Below, piece after piece: positions 7,742 through 15,608 of a stretch of 32,187 bases of DNA (positions are counted from its first letter, which is position 1; each line of letters opens with the position of its first letter). The notes beneath the pieces are model-generated. The model was not told the DNA's origin. It saw only the letters and a list, made by a program, of their open reading frames with translations, and made no database searches. Source of the stretch: an uncultured Prevotellaceae bacterium (GTDB lineage Bacteria > Bacteroidota > Bacteroidia > Bacteroidales > Bacteroidaceae). A program made the position numbers and the translations under genes. Where the stretch lies: positions 1-32,187 of the forward strand of contig CAMBDA010000034.1 of assembly GCA_945865175.1 (NCBI GenBank). The letters run 5' to 3'.

Positions 7742-8809
7742 ATGAATATTGAAGACATTGACCGCAAGATTGGAATGCCCGACGTGGACCGTGAATGGGA
7801 GAAGTTCAGGCGTGAGGTTATCGGCCACACGCCGTCGCGAAGCCGGGAGATATGGAAGAAAGCGTCAGCCGTTGTGGGCATCGTGTTTGGCGTAGCGCTG
7901 GCCGTCATGGCATCTGTGGCCACCATCAGGCACACCCAGACAAAGCAGGTGTCCATCGACACGAGCGTCGAGGACAAGCCTCTTGTAGAGTATTTCCCAA
8001 AGAAGAAATCCCGATGGGGCGACGGCTTCATCGTCAACCTGTGCCCGGGCGTGTATGTGAATCATGTCAAGGGCAGGAACCACCTCGGCGAGTTCATCAT
8101 GATAGAGGGCGAGACGTTCGCTACAGGCAGCTCCACGCTGGACAGCTATATCGAGGACACCCATTTGAGGTACATCTTCCTCAACGGACGCCAGCGGGTG
8201 ACCATGAAGCTCGACGGCAAGGCCTTCGACAAGGACCACATGCCCATGCTCACCAACAAGACGCTGAAGAAGATGGAGATTACCCCCGACGGACATTGGG
8301 CTGTCACTGTCAACCTGGTGACAAAAGACGACATGATTCCCTCCACTGCCAGGAGCAACGCCATCCGCGAGCACACCATCTTCCTCCACGCCGACGGCCG
8401 TCTGGGCATCTGCGAGGGGCAGGGCACCCGGGGCAACTGGATCCACCACAGCCTGACCTCCTGGGAGAAAGACCCCTTCAATTGGTCGGTGCGCGAGGAG
8501 ATAAAGCCGTCGCTCAAGTATGCCGACTACAAGCTTTATGTCTATGCCAGCAGGGAAACTCCGCAGACCTCCCTTGAACGTGCAGAAAGTCTGATCCAGG
8601 AAATGAACATTCCCCATTACGAGTTCTTCCGCAATCTGCCCGCCGTCCACTGGACCGACGGGCAATACCGCACCTGGGCTCAGAAGATGCAGAAGGAACA
8701 TCCGCAGTACGACTGGGAATTCCTTTTCGAAGAACTGGCCAAGGAGAACATTGACGATGACCTTCGCGAACGATGGCACATCGTAAAGCAGGTCTATGGG
8801 GTGGAATAG
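7742..8809 (+). CDS. Single-pass membrane protein, putative anti-sigma factor
   Basis: 355 residues. A short N-terminal cytoplasmic stretch (1-40, with 'DVDREWEKFRREV') precedes one membrane helix at about 41-62, then a roughly 290-residue periplasmic part. Anti-sigma role is inferred from its place directly after the sigma gene and from this topology; no zinc-binding ZAS motif or FecR domain is visible. The C-terminal part contains 'VYASRETPQTSLERAESL' followed by 'YEFFRNLP', a layout reminiscent of ExbD/TolR periplasmic domains, but this is weak. The periplasmic part could sense the state of the peptides, the GLPGLI proteins or the outer-membrane barrel. The gene is followed by a small CTGTCA/TGACAG hairpin (8825-8842). 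Confidence 0.65.
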   Translation: MNIEDIDRKIGMPDVDREWEKFRREVIGHTPSRSREIWKKASAVVGIVFGVALAVMASVATIRHTQTKQVSIDTSVEDKPLVEYFPKKKSRWGDGFIVNLCPGVYVNHVKGRNHLGEFIMIEGETFATGSSTLDSYIEDTHLRYIFLNGRQRVTMKLDGKAFDKDHMPMLTNKTLKKMEITPDGHWAVTVNLVTKDDMIPSTARSNAIREHTIFLHADGRLGICEGQGTRGNWIHHSLTSWEKDPFNWSVREEIKPSLKYADYKLYVYASRETPQTSLERAESLIQEMNIPHYEFFRNLPAVHWTDGQYRTWAQKMQKEHPQYDWEFLFEELAKENIDDDLRERWHIVKQVYGVE

Positions 8810-8914
8810 CTTATGTATCACCGACTGTCATCCCGGTGACAGGCTTGGCCAAGACATTTGCCTTGTTGTCGAAGCAAGTGTCACTATGAATAGATATGAG
8901 CCTGCTCCGCAAAC

Positions 8915-9050
8915 ACTCTACACTCTACATTATTCTTTCGTTATACATTGATAATCAATATATTGCAAGATGTAGAGTACTATCCGACTCTACATTCTGC
9001 ATTTATCTGATAATAAAATAGTTAAACGCAAATAATGTGGAGTGTAGAGT
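8915..9050. repeat. MITE-like nested inverted repeat
   Basis: A 20-base arm at 8915-8934 (ACTCTACACTCTACATTATT) recurs inverted at 9031-9050 with one mismatch. Inside, ATGTAGAGT (8970-8978) and ACTCTACAT (8987-8995) form a second inverted repeat made of the same core. The 136-base element is AT-rich, carries no gene and lies between the anti-sigma gene and the first array promoter. The remainder of 8810-9212 shows no gene. Confidence 0.55.
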
Positions 9051-9212
9051 TGTAGCGGCATCATGTGTCACAGGCTGCCAGCTCTTGTTCTCGATGTCAA
9101 GACTGGGACAGCCGAACATACATTCTATGATGACCGGATACTCGGGGAAATGATAAAACAAGCAACAGGCGCGACAAGGTACATTGTTTTTCGGACGAAA
9201 AAAAAGCCTCAG

Positions 9213-9278
9213 GGGGTATTGGGTTTGCCGCATTCTGCGTCTTATAGACAGATGCACATCAGGAACAATTCACTTGAT
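9213..9278 (+). promoter_or_regulatory. ECF promoter P1 and 5' UTR hairpin
   Basis: GGGGTATT (9213-9220), 17 bases, CGTCTTA (9238-9244), with an A8 tract just upstream. Transcription should start near 9250. A six-pair hairpin follows at once: ATCAGG (9258-9263) with CTTGAT (9273-9278). The leader then runs to the precursor ATG at 9304. Confidence 0.75.
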
Positions 9279-9303
9279 TACTAACATTTAAACTAAAGCA
9301 CTT

Positions 9304-9558
9304 ATGAAAATCAAACGATTAAAGCTGAACGCCCTTTCTGCCGAAGGGATTCGACAGAAAGAAATGAACGCGATTATCGGTGGTGACACCTGTGGTTGTG
9401 GTTGTCTTTTCGCAGGCCAACCAGGAGGCTCTTCCACGAAAGACAACCAAAGTGCGAACTTTCAAAAGGGCTACTTCTCCGAATATAACTATTACATTTG
9501 TGACGATTATGGCAATTGGGAGTTTAATGATCCCCCGATTCCTATTTATTCGGACTAA
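9304..9558 (+). CDS. Double-glycine leader peptide precursor 1 (type A)
   Basis: 84 residues. The leader (1-27) is KIKRLKLNALSAEG followed by RQKEMNAIIGG, with the Gly-Gly at 26-27 marking the likely cleavage point. The 57-residue core starts DTCGCGC (CxCxC), then a Gly-rich 'GQPGGSS' and a long Asp/Tyr/Pro-rich tail. The leader and the CxCxC...QGG core resemble the Bacteroidales 'GG' RiPP precursors (TIGR04149), which elsewhere accompany radical-SAM maturases; none is in this window. It is AT-rich compared with the GLPGLI genes, and is followed after 50 bases by its GLPGLI partner. It is nearly the same type as the precursor at 15293. Family call good; modification and function unknown. Confidence 0.82.
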   Translation: MKIKRLKLNALSAEGIRQKEMNAIIGGDTCGCGCLFAGQPGGSSTKDNQSANFQKGYFSEYNYYICDDYGNWEFNDPPIPIYSD

Positions 9559-9608
9559 TCTTATATTTTATGGGAAAAAATTCCCTGCACTAACAATCAA
9601 TTAGTTAC

Positions 9609-10463
9609 ATGATAAAAACATTTATAACAACAGTCCTATTATTTGCAAATATAAATACTCTGGTATATGCGCAAAACAAGCAGAGCAGGATTGCGTACAT
9701 CGCCTTTTCTAACATTGACAACTACATTACCATCGACACAGCCATCGTCCGTGTGTGGTACGCGCTGAACGCCCTCGACATCAGAGACGAGAACTCCTAC
9801 ATAGACTGGCAGATACTGGAGGTGGGAAGTCATTGCAACAAGTACTACAGTTATTTCGTGTGGGAGTCAGACTCGTTGCGCACTGTGGATTACAGGACAA
9901 AACGATCAAGCGAATTCTCCAGAGAACAGCTCCCTCGCGGGCGCAATGGCAAAGGCAACTGGAACGAACTGCAATATCATGTGCTGATAGCGGAAAACGG
10001 CGTGATGCGGACATACAACCGCGAACGACTGCCCGAGTATGAGGGCTATTACGACGAGCCCTACCCCAACCAGCAGTGGACACTCACGCAGGACACGGCC
10101 ATCATAGGAGGCTACCATTGCCAGAAAGCCACCTGCCACTATCACGGCCGGGACTTCGAGGCGTGGTTCACACCTGAGGTGCCCATCAAGTATGGCCCGT
10201 GGAAGTTCGGAGGCCTGCCCGGCCTTATTGTCAAGGTCTATGACACCGACCACCTCTACACCTTCGAGTGTACCAACGTGGAGCACGTCAGCCAGCCTAT
10301 GGTCAGGAGCAAATACGCCCGCCGACGCCCCATCAAGCGCGAGACAGTGCTGAAGTTTGAGCGTAAGATTAACGAGTGCCCTGGCAGGACACTGGGAACG
10401 AAGGATATGAATGGCAACATCATCTCCAGGACTTATCCCTACGAGCCACTGGAGCTGGAATAA
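9609..10463 (+). CDS. GLPGLI family protein 1 (type A)
   Basis: 284 residues, signal peptide about 1-21 (VYA-Q). The diagnostic segment is 'GPWKFGGLPGLIVKVYDT' with GLPGLI at 202-207, preceded by 'YHCQKATCHYHGRDFEAWF', which holds a C-x4-C pair. The C-terminus ends YEPLELE. GLPGLI (TIGR01200) proteins are exported Bacteroidota proteins of unknown function that occur as paralogous sets. It is co-transcribed with precursor 1 from P1. Bases 9753-10024 are identical to part of GLPGLI protein 6, pointing to gene conversion or recent duplication. Confidence 0.92.
   Translation: MIKTFITTVLLFANINTLVYAQNKQSRIAYIAFSNIDNYITIDTAIVRVWYALNALDIRDENSYIDWQILEVGSHCNKYYSYFVWESDSLRTVDYRTKRSSEFSREQLPRGRNGKGNWNELQYHVLIAENGVMRTYNRERLPEYEGYYDEPYPNQQWTLTQDTAIIGGYHCQKATCHYHGRDFEAWFTPEVPIKYGPWKFGGLPGLIVKVYDTDHLYTFECTNVEHVSQPMVRSKYARRRPIKRETVLKFERKINECPGRTLGTKDMNGNIISRTYPYEPLELE
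9753..10024 (+). repeat. 272-base block identical to 15744-16015
   Basis: This part of GLPGLI gene 1 matches GLPGLI gene 6 base for base by eye, while the gene starts on either side differ at many positions. The sharp edges suggest gene conversion or a recent partial duplication. Confidence 0.85.
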
Positions 10464-10530
10464 AAAACCATTCCCTTTGCATGGAGTCGCTCATCTCAAT
10501 TTTCAAATAAACAAAAAAAGTAGCACCCAG

Positions 10531-10596
10531 GGGGTATTAGCTTTGCCGATTTCCGCGTCTTATAGACAGATGCGCATTAGGGACAATTCACCTGAT
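10531..10596 (+). promoter_or_regulatory. ECF promoter P2 and 5' UTR hairpin
   Basis: GGGGTATT (10531-10538), 17 bases, CGTCTTA (10556-10562), with an A7 tract upstream. The 5' UTR hairpin is ATTAGG (10576-10581) with CCTGAT (10591-10596). Compared with P1 both arms have changed but all six pairs remain. It drives precursor 2 at 10621 and probably the genes that follow up to 16454. Confidence 0.75.
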
Positions 10597-10620
10597 TACT
10601 AACATAAAACTAAAGTATTT

Positions 10621-10872
10621 ATGAAAATCAAACGTTTCAAATTGAATGCTCTTTCTGCGGAAGGACTTCGACAGAAAGAAATGGATGCCATTGTTGGTGG
10701 CAACTCATGTGGGTGCTCATGTTATTGGGCAAATCAAGGTGGTTCTTCAATAGACGACAACAACATGGCTAATTATCAACTTAATTTGCCATATTCACAG
10801 CATGGTTGCAGCCCATTTACTTATGAAGACGAGAATGGAGCTTTATATTGGCCCGAGCAGACTCGCCGTTAA
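10621..10872 (+). CDS. Double-glycine leader peptide precursor 2 (type B)
   Basis: 83 residues. The leader (1-27) ends EMDAIVGG. The core begins NSCGCSCYWANQGGSS, with CxCxC and the QGGSS segment, followed by a Tyr/Pro-rich tail with one further Cys (HGCSPFTYED). It differs from type A by MDAIV instead of MNAII and by the CYW after the Cys cluster. It is the first gene behind P2, 83 bases before GLPGLI protein 2. A weak ACTTGG/CCAAGT hairpin (10876-10904) lies in the gap. Resembles the TIGR04149-type precursors; no maturase nearby. Confidence 0.82.
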   Translation: MKIKRFKLNALSAEGLRQKEMDAIVGGNSCGCSCYWANQGGSSIDDNNMANYQLNLPYSQHGCSPFTYEDENGALYWPEQTRR

Positions 10873-10955
10873 TGAACTTGGCAGTATTCAACCTCCCCCC
10901 AAGTGCTTTTATGCCGACGGAATTTTGAAAAATGTGTTTATATGTTAAATAATTT

Positions 10956-11834
10956 ATGAATGCAAATAAAATAAAAAAGGTATTTGCAGCTTTTTTATAT
11001 TTGGTGTTTTGTGTCAATTCTTCTGCATTTTCGCAACAGAAGCAGGGACACGTCATGCGGCCGAAGCCGAGGGGCGTGGGTAAGACCACTGTGATAGGAC
11101 AAGCACAACTCGAAGTGGAGTATGCGCTGAACGCCACGGACATCAGCAATCCCGACACGTACCTCGACCTGCACGTCCTCAGGGCGGGCACGCAGCTGAG
11201 CAAGCACTACAGCCGCTTCTTAGAACGGGGCGACTCGCTCTACGATGCCTACATGAAGGCAAACCCCAACGCCGAGGGCGTACCCAACACCTTTTATACC
11301 ATAGGTCGTGAGGGGCAGTACTGGAGCGAGTATCAGTCAACGGAGATTTTCACCGAGCAGGGTCAGCAGACCTTCTACGCCTGGATGCCGTGGGCGATGG
11401 AGCGCTACAATGCCTACTACACCGAGCATGCCGCACAGCAAAAGTGGACGTTGACCAATGAGCAACAGACCATCCTCGGTCACCAGTGCCAGAAAGCTAC
11501 CACCCATTGGCGGGGCCGCGATTTCGTGGCATGGTTCGCCGCCGACATTCCCATGCGCCTCGGTCCATGGTCGTTCGGCGGTCTTCCCGGCCTGATATTG
11601 AAGCTTTACGACACACAGAAGCTCTACACATGGGAGGCCGTCAGCCTACGCTCCGGCACGTTCCCCATCATCAAGCGAAAGTACGACGGATTCCACAAGG
11701 ACACTCGCGCCCACGTCTATAAACTACAGGTAGCCGCCAACCGCGACCACTTGAAAGCAGGTGGCGCCGTTGACCGCCGCACAGGACAACTGAAATCCAA
11801 TCCCCATCCCTACGACCCGCTGGAATTGGAATAA
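10956..11834 (+). CDS. GLPGLI family protein 2 (type B)
   Basis: 292 residues, signal peptide about 1-26 (AFS-Q), then the shared 'QQKQG' start of the mature protein. GLPGLI is at 209-214 in 'GPWSFGGLPGLILKLYDT'. The usual C-x4-C is altered: 'CQKATTHWRGRDFVAWF' has Thr in place of the second Cys, the only intact copy here to lack it. It ends YDPLELE. It lies 12 bases upstream of GLPGLI protein 3, clearly in one operon. Function unknown. Confidence 0.92.
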   Translation: MNANKIKKVFAAFLYLVFCVNSSAFSQQKQGHVMRPKPRGVGKTTVIGQAQLEVEYALNATDISNPDTYLDLHVLRAGTQLSKHYSRFLERGDSLYDAYMKANPNAEGVPNTFYTIGREGQYWSEYQSTEIFTEQGQQTFYAWMPWAMERYNAYYTEHAAQQKWTLTNEQQTILGHQCQKATTHWRGRDFVAWFAADIPMRLGPWSFGGLPGLILKLYDTQKLYTWEAVSLRSGTFPIIKRKYDGFHKDTRAHVYKLQVAANRDHLKAGGAVDRRTGQLKSNPHPYDPLELE

Positions 11835-11846
11835 ACACATAGCATC

Positions 11847-12710
11847 ATGAACAAAAGTATCATTACCATCATCCTCGCCCTCGCCGTTGTGTGCGGTGGA
11901 GTAAGTGCACAGCAGAAGCAGGGAAAGGCGGTTAGGCCGATGCCTGCCGACTACGGCATGAAGAAGCCCACCGTGGTAGGCACCAGTAAGATTAGAATCA
12001 AGTATGCCTTCCAGCCGAAGGACATACACGACCCGGAGTCGTGGATAGACTGCGGACAGTTGCTTGCCGACAAGGGGCTGACGCTCTACACCAGTTATTT
12101 CGTGGCGCAGAACGACTCGGCACTGAGGGCGTGGCTGAAAACGAATCGCGACAAGAGTTACTACCCCAATGGGCTGTGCCTGCATGGGCGCGAGTCTGCC
12201 TCCTGGACGGAATATCAGTATGGCTATTTCTATGTTCATGGCAACGAGTTGACGGAGTGGGCCATCATGCCCAGCCCCGAAACGGCACACTACCGCTATA
12301 CGGAGTCGTGGCCGTCGATGCAGTGGACGCTGGGCACGGAGAAGCAGACCGTTTGCGGCTACCAGTGCCAGAAAGCCACGTGTCACTGGCGGGGCCGCGA
12401 CTTCGTGGCGTGGTTCACGTCGCAGATTCCCTTGAAGTCGGGGCCGTGGAAGTTCGGCGGTCTGCCCGGGCTAATCATGAAGGTATATGACACCAAGCAC
12501 GTTTATACATGGGAGGCCGTCAGCGTGGAATACGGCTCCTTCCCCATCTACCAGCCAGAGGAGCGGTACTACAAGAAGAGCACCCGCGAAAAGGTGTGGA
12601 AGATGCAAGGCGAGTGGAACCGACGCTTCAATGAACTCTCCGGGATGCTCGATTTCAACTTCCGTCCCAAGACGCAGCGTTATCCCTACGACCCATTGGA
12701 ACTTGAATAA
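11847..12710 (+). CDS. GLPGLI family protein 3 (type B)
   Basis: 287 residues, signal peptide about 1-21 (VSA-Q). 'YQCQKATCHWRGRDFVAWF' carries the C-x4-C pair; GLPGLI is at 205-210; the end is YDPLELE. The mature protein is almost the same as GLPGLI protein 5; the signal peptides differ, as do one residue early in the mature part (V/L) and one near the end (P/S). It follows GLPGLI protein 2 by 12 bases and precedes precursor 3 by 63 bases, so it continues the P2 operon. Confidence 0.92.
   Translation: MNKSIITIILALAVVCGGVSAQQKQGKAVRPMPADYGMKKPTVVGTSKIRIKYAFQPKDIHDPESWIDCGQLLADKGLTLYTSYFVAQNDSALRAWLKTNRDKSYYPNGLCLHGRESASWTEYQYGYFYVHGNELTEWAIMPSPETAHYRYTESWPSMQWTLGTEKQTVCGYQCQKATCHWRGRDFVAWFTSQIPLKSGPWKFGGLPGLIMKVYDTKHVYTWEAVSVEYGSFPIYQPEERYYKKSTREKVWKMQGEWNRRFNELSGMLDFNFRPKTQRYPYDPLELE
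11988..12607 (+). repeat. 620-base block identical to 14524-15143
   Basis: GLPGLI genes 3 and 5 are identical by eye across these 620 bases, while both flanks carry many synonymous changes and different signal-peptide codes. This is the longest identical block in the array and points to recent conversion between copies 2.5 kb apart. Confidence 0.88.
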
Positions 12711-12773
12711 CATTATACTAATATGTTACATTAGCTTATATTTTTATTATTAACAATTTAACTAAGAATTTTT

Positions 12774-13022
12774 ATGAAAATCAAACGATTAAAGCTGAAT
12801 GCTCTTTCTGCAGAAGGACTTCGGCAGAAAGAAATGGATGCCATTGTTGGCGGAAAAAGTTGCACTTGCTCTTGTTATTGGTATGGGCAGGGTGGCTCAC
12901 CAAGTGGAACAAACACGTATGCCAATTATGGAATTGGAGGCTATTCAAGCCAGGGATGTAATCAGTTCTCTTATGATGACGAGCTAGGTCTGGGAATGTC
13001 TGGAAATGTTTCTGTATCGTAA
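12774..13022 (+). CDS. Double-glycine leader peptide precursor 3 (type B)
   Basis: 82 residues. The leader ends EMDAIVGG (cut after residue 27). The core starts KSCTCSCYWYGQGGS, then a Gly/Asn/Tyr-rich stretch with one later Cys (QGCNQFSYDD) and a Ser/Val tail. It has no ECF promoter of its own: the 63 bases upstream are AT-rich and continue from GLPGLI protein 3. A 12-pair hairpin follows the stop codon by seven bases. Same family as the other precursors. Confidence 0.8.
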   Translation: MKIKRLKLNALSAEGLRQKEMDAIVGGKSCTCSCYWYGQGGSPSGTNTYANYGIGGYSSQGCNQFSYDDELGLGMSGNVSVS

Positions 13023-13029
13023 AGTAAAG

Positions 13030-13063
13030 CAATGAGTAGGTGAGTTTTCTTACCTACTCATTG
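13030..13063 (+). terminator. Hairpin between precursor 3 and GLPGLI protein 4
   Basis: CAATGAGTAGGT (13030-13041) pairs perfectly with ACCTACTCATTG (13052-13063) around a ten-base loop. No T-tract follows, so it may act as a partial terminator or an mRNA 3'-end stabiliser rather than a full stop. No gene or ECF promoter is seen in 13064-13176. Confidence 0.55.
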
Positions 13064-13176
13064 TACTACAATGGCTGTATAATACGAAATTTTATTAGTA
13101 TTGTTGAGGAATACTACCTTGTGCAATTTATGTACATGTAAATTGTTTAATTAATGAACACTAATTAGAGGAAACA

Positions 13177-14058
13177 ATGAAACAGTTAATTGTCTATATT
13201 GTAACATGTTTTGTGTGTCTAAGTGCATTGGCGCAGCCCAAAAACGCCCATTGTCCCACTCCGAATAGCAGGGACGCAGGGAAAATGAACGTCGTCGACA
13301 CAACCCGCATCCGGGTGTGGTATGCTTTCAACGCCGACAATGTGAAGGATGTAAACACGTACATCGACCAGCAACGCTTGGACATCGGAAAGCGCGCGAT
13401 AAAGTATTACAGCGATTTCCTCTTTCGCTCCGACTCACTGATTGGGGCTTGGGCTAAATCCCATCCTGGTTCAAGGACAGCCCCGCGTTTCCTCGGCAAT
13501 GGAGGAAAGAAGCCAGACAGATGGAGCGAGTATGAATATTCTGACCTCTTTATCTCGGGCGGGAAACTGACGGAGTACGCCACTATGCCGCAATCGTTGG
13601 GCAAGTACAATGCCTACTATACGGAAACATACCCCTTACAGCAATGGAAGATGGGCGCAGAGACGCAAACCATTCTCGGCCACCGCTGTCAGAAAGCAAC
13701 GTGCCACTGGCGGGGCCGTGACTTCGTGGCGTGGTTTGCGCCCGACATCCCCGTGAAGGCCGGCCCATGGAAGTTCGGCGGTCTGCCCGGTCTCATTCTG
13801 AAGTTGCAGGACACGGCGGGCATCTATCGTTTCGAGGCCGTGCAAATCTCGTCGAAGCCTTATCCCATCTACAAATACGACTTCAAGACCTACCGCGCCT
13901 CCACCCGCGAAAAGGTGTGGAAGATGCAAAAGACATTCAACGAGAACTGGTTCAAGGCCGCAGACTATCATAAAGCCTCCGTCGATGCCGCAGGAAATGT
14001 GGTGATGGGCGAAGCCGTGTCGAAGTTTACACCTTACGAACCATTAGAGAAAGAGTAA
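13177..14058 (+). CDS. GLPGLI family protein 4 (type B)
   Basis: 293 residues, signal peptide about 1-19 (ALA-Q). It has 'HRCQKATCHWRGRDFVAWF', GLPGLI at 202-207 and the end YEPLEKE. It follows precursor 3 by 154 bases including a hairpin. Directly after its stop, in the same frame, runs a 106-codon membrane-protein frame whose apparent start codon is ACG. The degraded copy at 19745-19908 is a shortened relative of this gene. Function unknown. Confidence 0.92.
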   Translation: MKQLIVYIVTCFVCLSALAQPKNAHCPTPNSRDAGKMNVVDTTRIRVWYAFNADNVKDVNTYIDQQRLDIGKRAIKYYSDFLFRSDSLIGAWAKSHPGSRTAPRFLGNGGKKPDRWSEYEYSDLFISGGKLTEYATMPQSLGKYNAYYTETYPLQQWKMGAETQTILGHRCQKATCHWRGRDFVAWFAPDIPVKAGPWKFGGLPGLILKLQDTAGIYRFEAVQISSKPYPIYKYDFKTYRASTREKVWKMQKTFNENWFKAADYHKASVDAAGNVVMGEAVSKFTPYEPLEKE

Positions 14059-14067
14059 AAAACTAAG

Positions 14068-14388
14068 ACGAAACGTTTCATCATCATCACGCTCGCGTGT
14101 TTCGCCCTGCTCATCTACCTCAGCACCATCAACAGGCTGTGGACACGCATCGGCTGGGCCTTCGAAGACCTGTGGCACTGGCTGAAGACCCGTCGCTGCC
14201 TGCGCTGTTTCTTCGACCCCCGCTATACCCTTCTCGTCCACGACCCGACCCTTGACGGCGATGACCTCACCGAAGAGGACGTCCACGAAATCATGAACAT
14301 CATTTACAAAGGCAATCCGCCGAAGTACGAAATCAAGAAGACCGAGGACGGCAGGAACTACATGGAGATAGAGAATCAAAAGAAATAG
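14068..14388 (+). CDS. Small membrane protein with ACG in place of the start codon
   Basis: An open frame of 106 codons runs from ACG at 14068 to TAG at 14386, filling the gap between GLPGLI proteins 4 and 5 and ending three bases before the ATG of protein 5. The translation starts (T/M)KRFIIITLACFALL, a typical short cytoplasmic tip plus membrane helix (about 3-20), then a Trp/Arg-rich stretch ('LWHWLKTRRCLRCFF') and an acidic C-terminal domain ('DPTLDGDDLTEEDVHEIM'). No ATG, GTG or TTG lies upstream in frame before the TAA at 14056, and the first internal ATG is too late. Either ACG serves as a weak start or the gene has lost its ATG by one T-to-C change. Codon use looks normal. Family not recognised. 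Confidence 0.6.
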   Translation, partial: TKRFIIITLACFALLIYLSTINRLWTRIGWAFEDLWHWLKTRRCLRCFFDPRYTLLVHDPTLDGDDLTEEDVHEIMNIIYKGNPPKYEIKKTEDGRNYMEIENQKK

Positions 14389-14391
14389 ACT

Positions 14392-15246
14392 ATGCGCAAA
14401 ATCATCACCCTCATCTTTGCCCTCGCCGCCGTGTCGGCATGGGCGCAGCAGAAGCAGGGAAAGGCATTGAGGCCGATGCCCGCCGACTACGGCATGAAGA
14501 AGCCCACGGTGGTAGGCACCAGCAAGATTAGAATCAAGTATGCCTTCCAGCCGAAGGACATACACGACCCGGAGTCGTGGATAGACTGCGGACAGTTGCT
14601 TGCCGACAAGGGGCTGACGCTCTACACCAGTTATTTCGTGGCGCAGAACGACTCGGCACTGAGGGCGTGGCTGAAAACGAATCGCGACAAGAGTTACTAC
14701 CCCAATGGGCTGTGCCTGCATGGGCGCGAGTCTGCCTCCTGGACGGAATATCAGTATGGCTATTTCTATGTTCATGGCAACGAGTTGACGGAGTGGGCCA
14801 TCATGCCCAGCCCCGAAACGGCACACTACCGCTATACGGAGTCGTGGCCGTCGATGCAGTGGACGCTGGGCACGGAGAAGCAGACCGTTTGCGGCTACCA
14901 GTGCCAGAAAGCCACGTGTCACTGGCGGGGCCGCGACTTCGTGGCGTGGTTCACGTCGCAGATTCCCTTGAAGTCGGGGCCGTGGAAGTTCGGCGGTCTG
15001 CCCGGGCTAATCATGAAGGTATATGACACCAAGCACGTTTATACATGGGAGGCCGTCAGCGTGGAATACGGCTCCTTCCCCATCTACCAGCCAGAGGAGC
15101 GGTACTACAAGAAGAGCACCCGCGAAAAGGTGTGGAAGATGCAGGGTGAGTGGAACCGCCGCTTCAACGAACTCTCCGGCATGCTCGACTTCAATTTCCG
15201 TCCCAAGACGCAGCGCTATTCATACGACCCACTGGAGTTGGAATAA
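14392..15246 (+). CDS. GLPGLI family protein 5 (type B)
   Basis: 284 residues, signal peptide about 1-18 (AWA-Q). The mature part is nearly the same as GLPGLI protein 3; GLPGLI is at 202-207 and the end is YDPLELE. The C-x4-C pair is present. It begins three bases after the stop of the small membrane-protein frame, suggesting coupling, and is followed after 46 bases by precursor 4. Two near-identical secreted proteins with different signal peptides in one operon is unusual. Confidence 0.92.
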   Translation: MRKIITLIFALAAVSAWAQQKQGKALRPMPADYGMKKPTVVGTSKIRIKYAFQPKDIHDPESWIDCGQLLADKGLTLYTSYFVAQNDSALRAWLKTNRDKSYYPNGLCLHGRESASWTEYQYGYFYVHGNELTEWAIMPSPETAHYRYTESWPSMQWTLGTEKQTVCGYQCQKATCHWRGRDFVAWFTSQIPLKSGPWKFGGLPGLIMKVYDTKHVYTWEAVSVEYGSFPIYQPEERYYKKSTREKVWKMQGEWNRRFNELSGMLDFNFRPKTQRYSYDPLELE

Positions 15247-15292
15247 TATATACATTAGCTTGTTTTTATTAACATATTAATTAAAAGATTTT

Positions 15293-15547
15293 ATGAAAAT
15301 CAAACGATTAAAGCTGAATGCTCTTTCTGCAGAAGGACTTCGGCAGAAAGAGATGAATGCCATTATCGGTGGTGACACCTGTGGTTGTGGTTGTCTTTTT
15401 GAAGGCCAACCTGGTGGTTCAACAACTGCCGCCAATAAAAATGCAAATCATCAGAAAGGCTATTTTTCTGAGTACAATTACTATGTCTGTGATGATGACG
15501 GAGAATGGAGATATGAAAATCCGCCAATGCCAATATTCACAGACTAA
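15293..15547 (+). CDS. Double-glycine leader peptide precursor 4 (type A)
   Basis: 84 residues. The leader ends EMNAIIGG; the core starts DTCGCGCLFEGQPGGS and ends 'NPPMPIFTD', close to precursor 1 over its whole length with substitutions concentrated in the middle and tail. It has no ECF promoter; the upstream 46 bases are AT-rich. Its partner downstream is GLPGLI protein 6, the same type that follows precursor 1, so the type A pair was copied or moved as a unit. A perfect 11-pair hairpin separates the two genes. Confidence 0.82.
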   Translation: MKIKRLKLNALSAEGLRQKEMNAIIGGDTCGCGCLFEGQPGGSTTAANKNANHQKGYFSEYNYYVCDDDGEWRYENPPMPIFTD

Positions 15548-15564
15548 TCTAGGTGCTACATTCC

Positions 15565-15588
15565 TTCAGGGGCAAAATTGCCCCTGAA
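15565..15588 (+). terminator. Strong hairpin between precursor 4 and GLPGLI protein 6
   Basis: TTCAGGGGCAA (15565-15575) pairs perfectly with TTGCCCCTGAA (15578-15588), with a two-base centre, followed by GAATCTTTTG. It should terminate part of the transcripts after the precursor and leave a smaller share to read into the GLPGLI gene 20 bases on. Confidence 0.65.
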
Positions 15589-15608
15589 GAATCTTTTGTC
15601 ATACATAT

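Noticed and set aside
9063..9284. Open frame of 73 codons before precursor 1, ending in a recurring GVLGLP-x-SASYRQM peptide
   Set aside because: The recurring peptide is only the translation of the ECF promoter repeat; similar frames at 10411-10602 and 16348-16593 arise the same way and begin inside unrelated sequence.
14044..14922. Long minus-strand frame of 292 codons opposite GLPGLI protein 5 and the small membrane-protein gene
   Set aside because: It is the antisense shadow of GC-rich coding sequence; the same shadow appears opposite GLPGLI protein 3 because the two genes share 620 identical bases.
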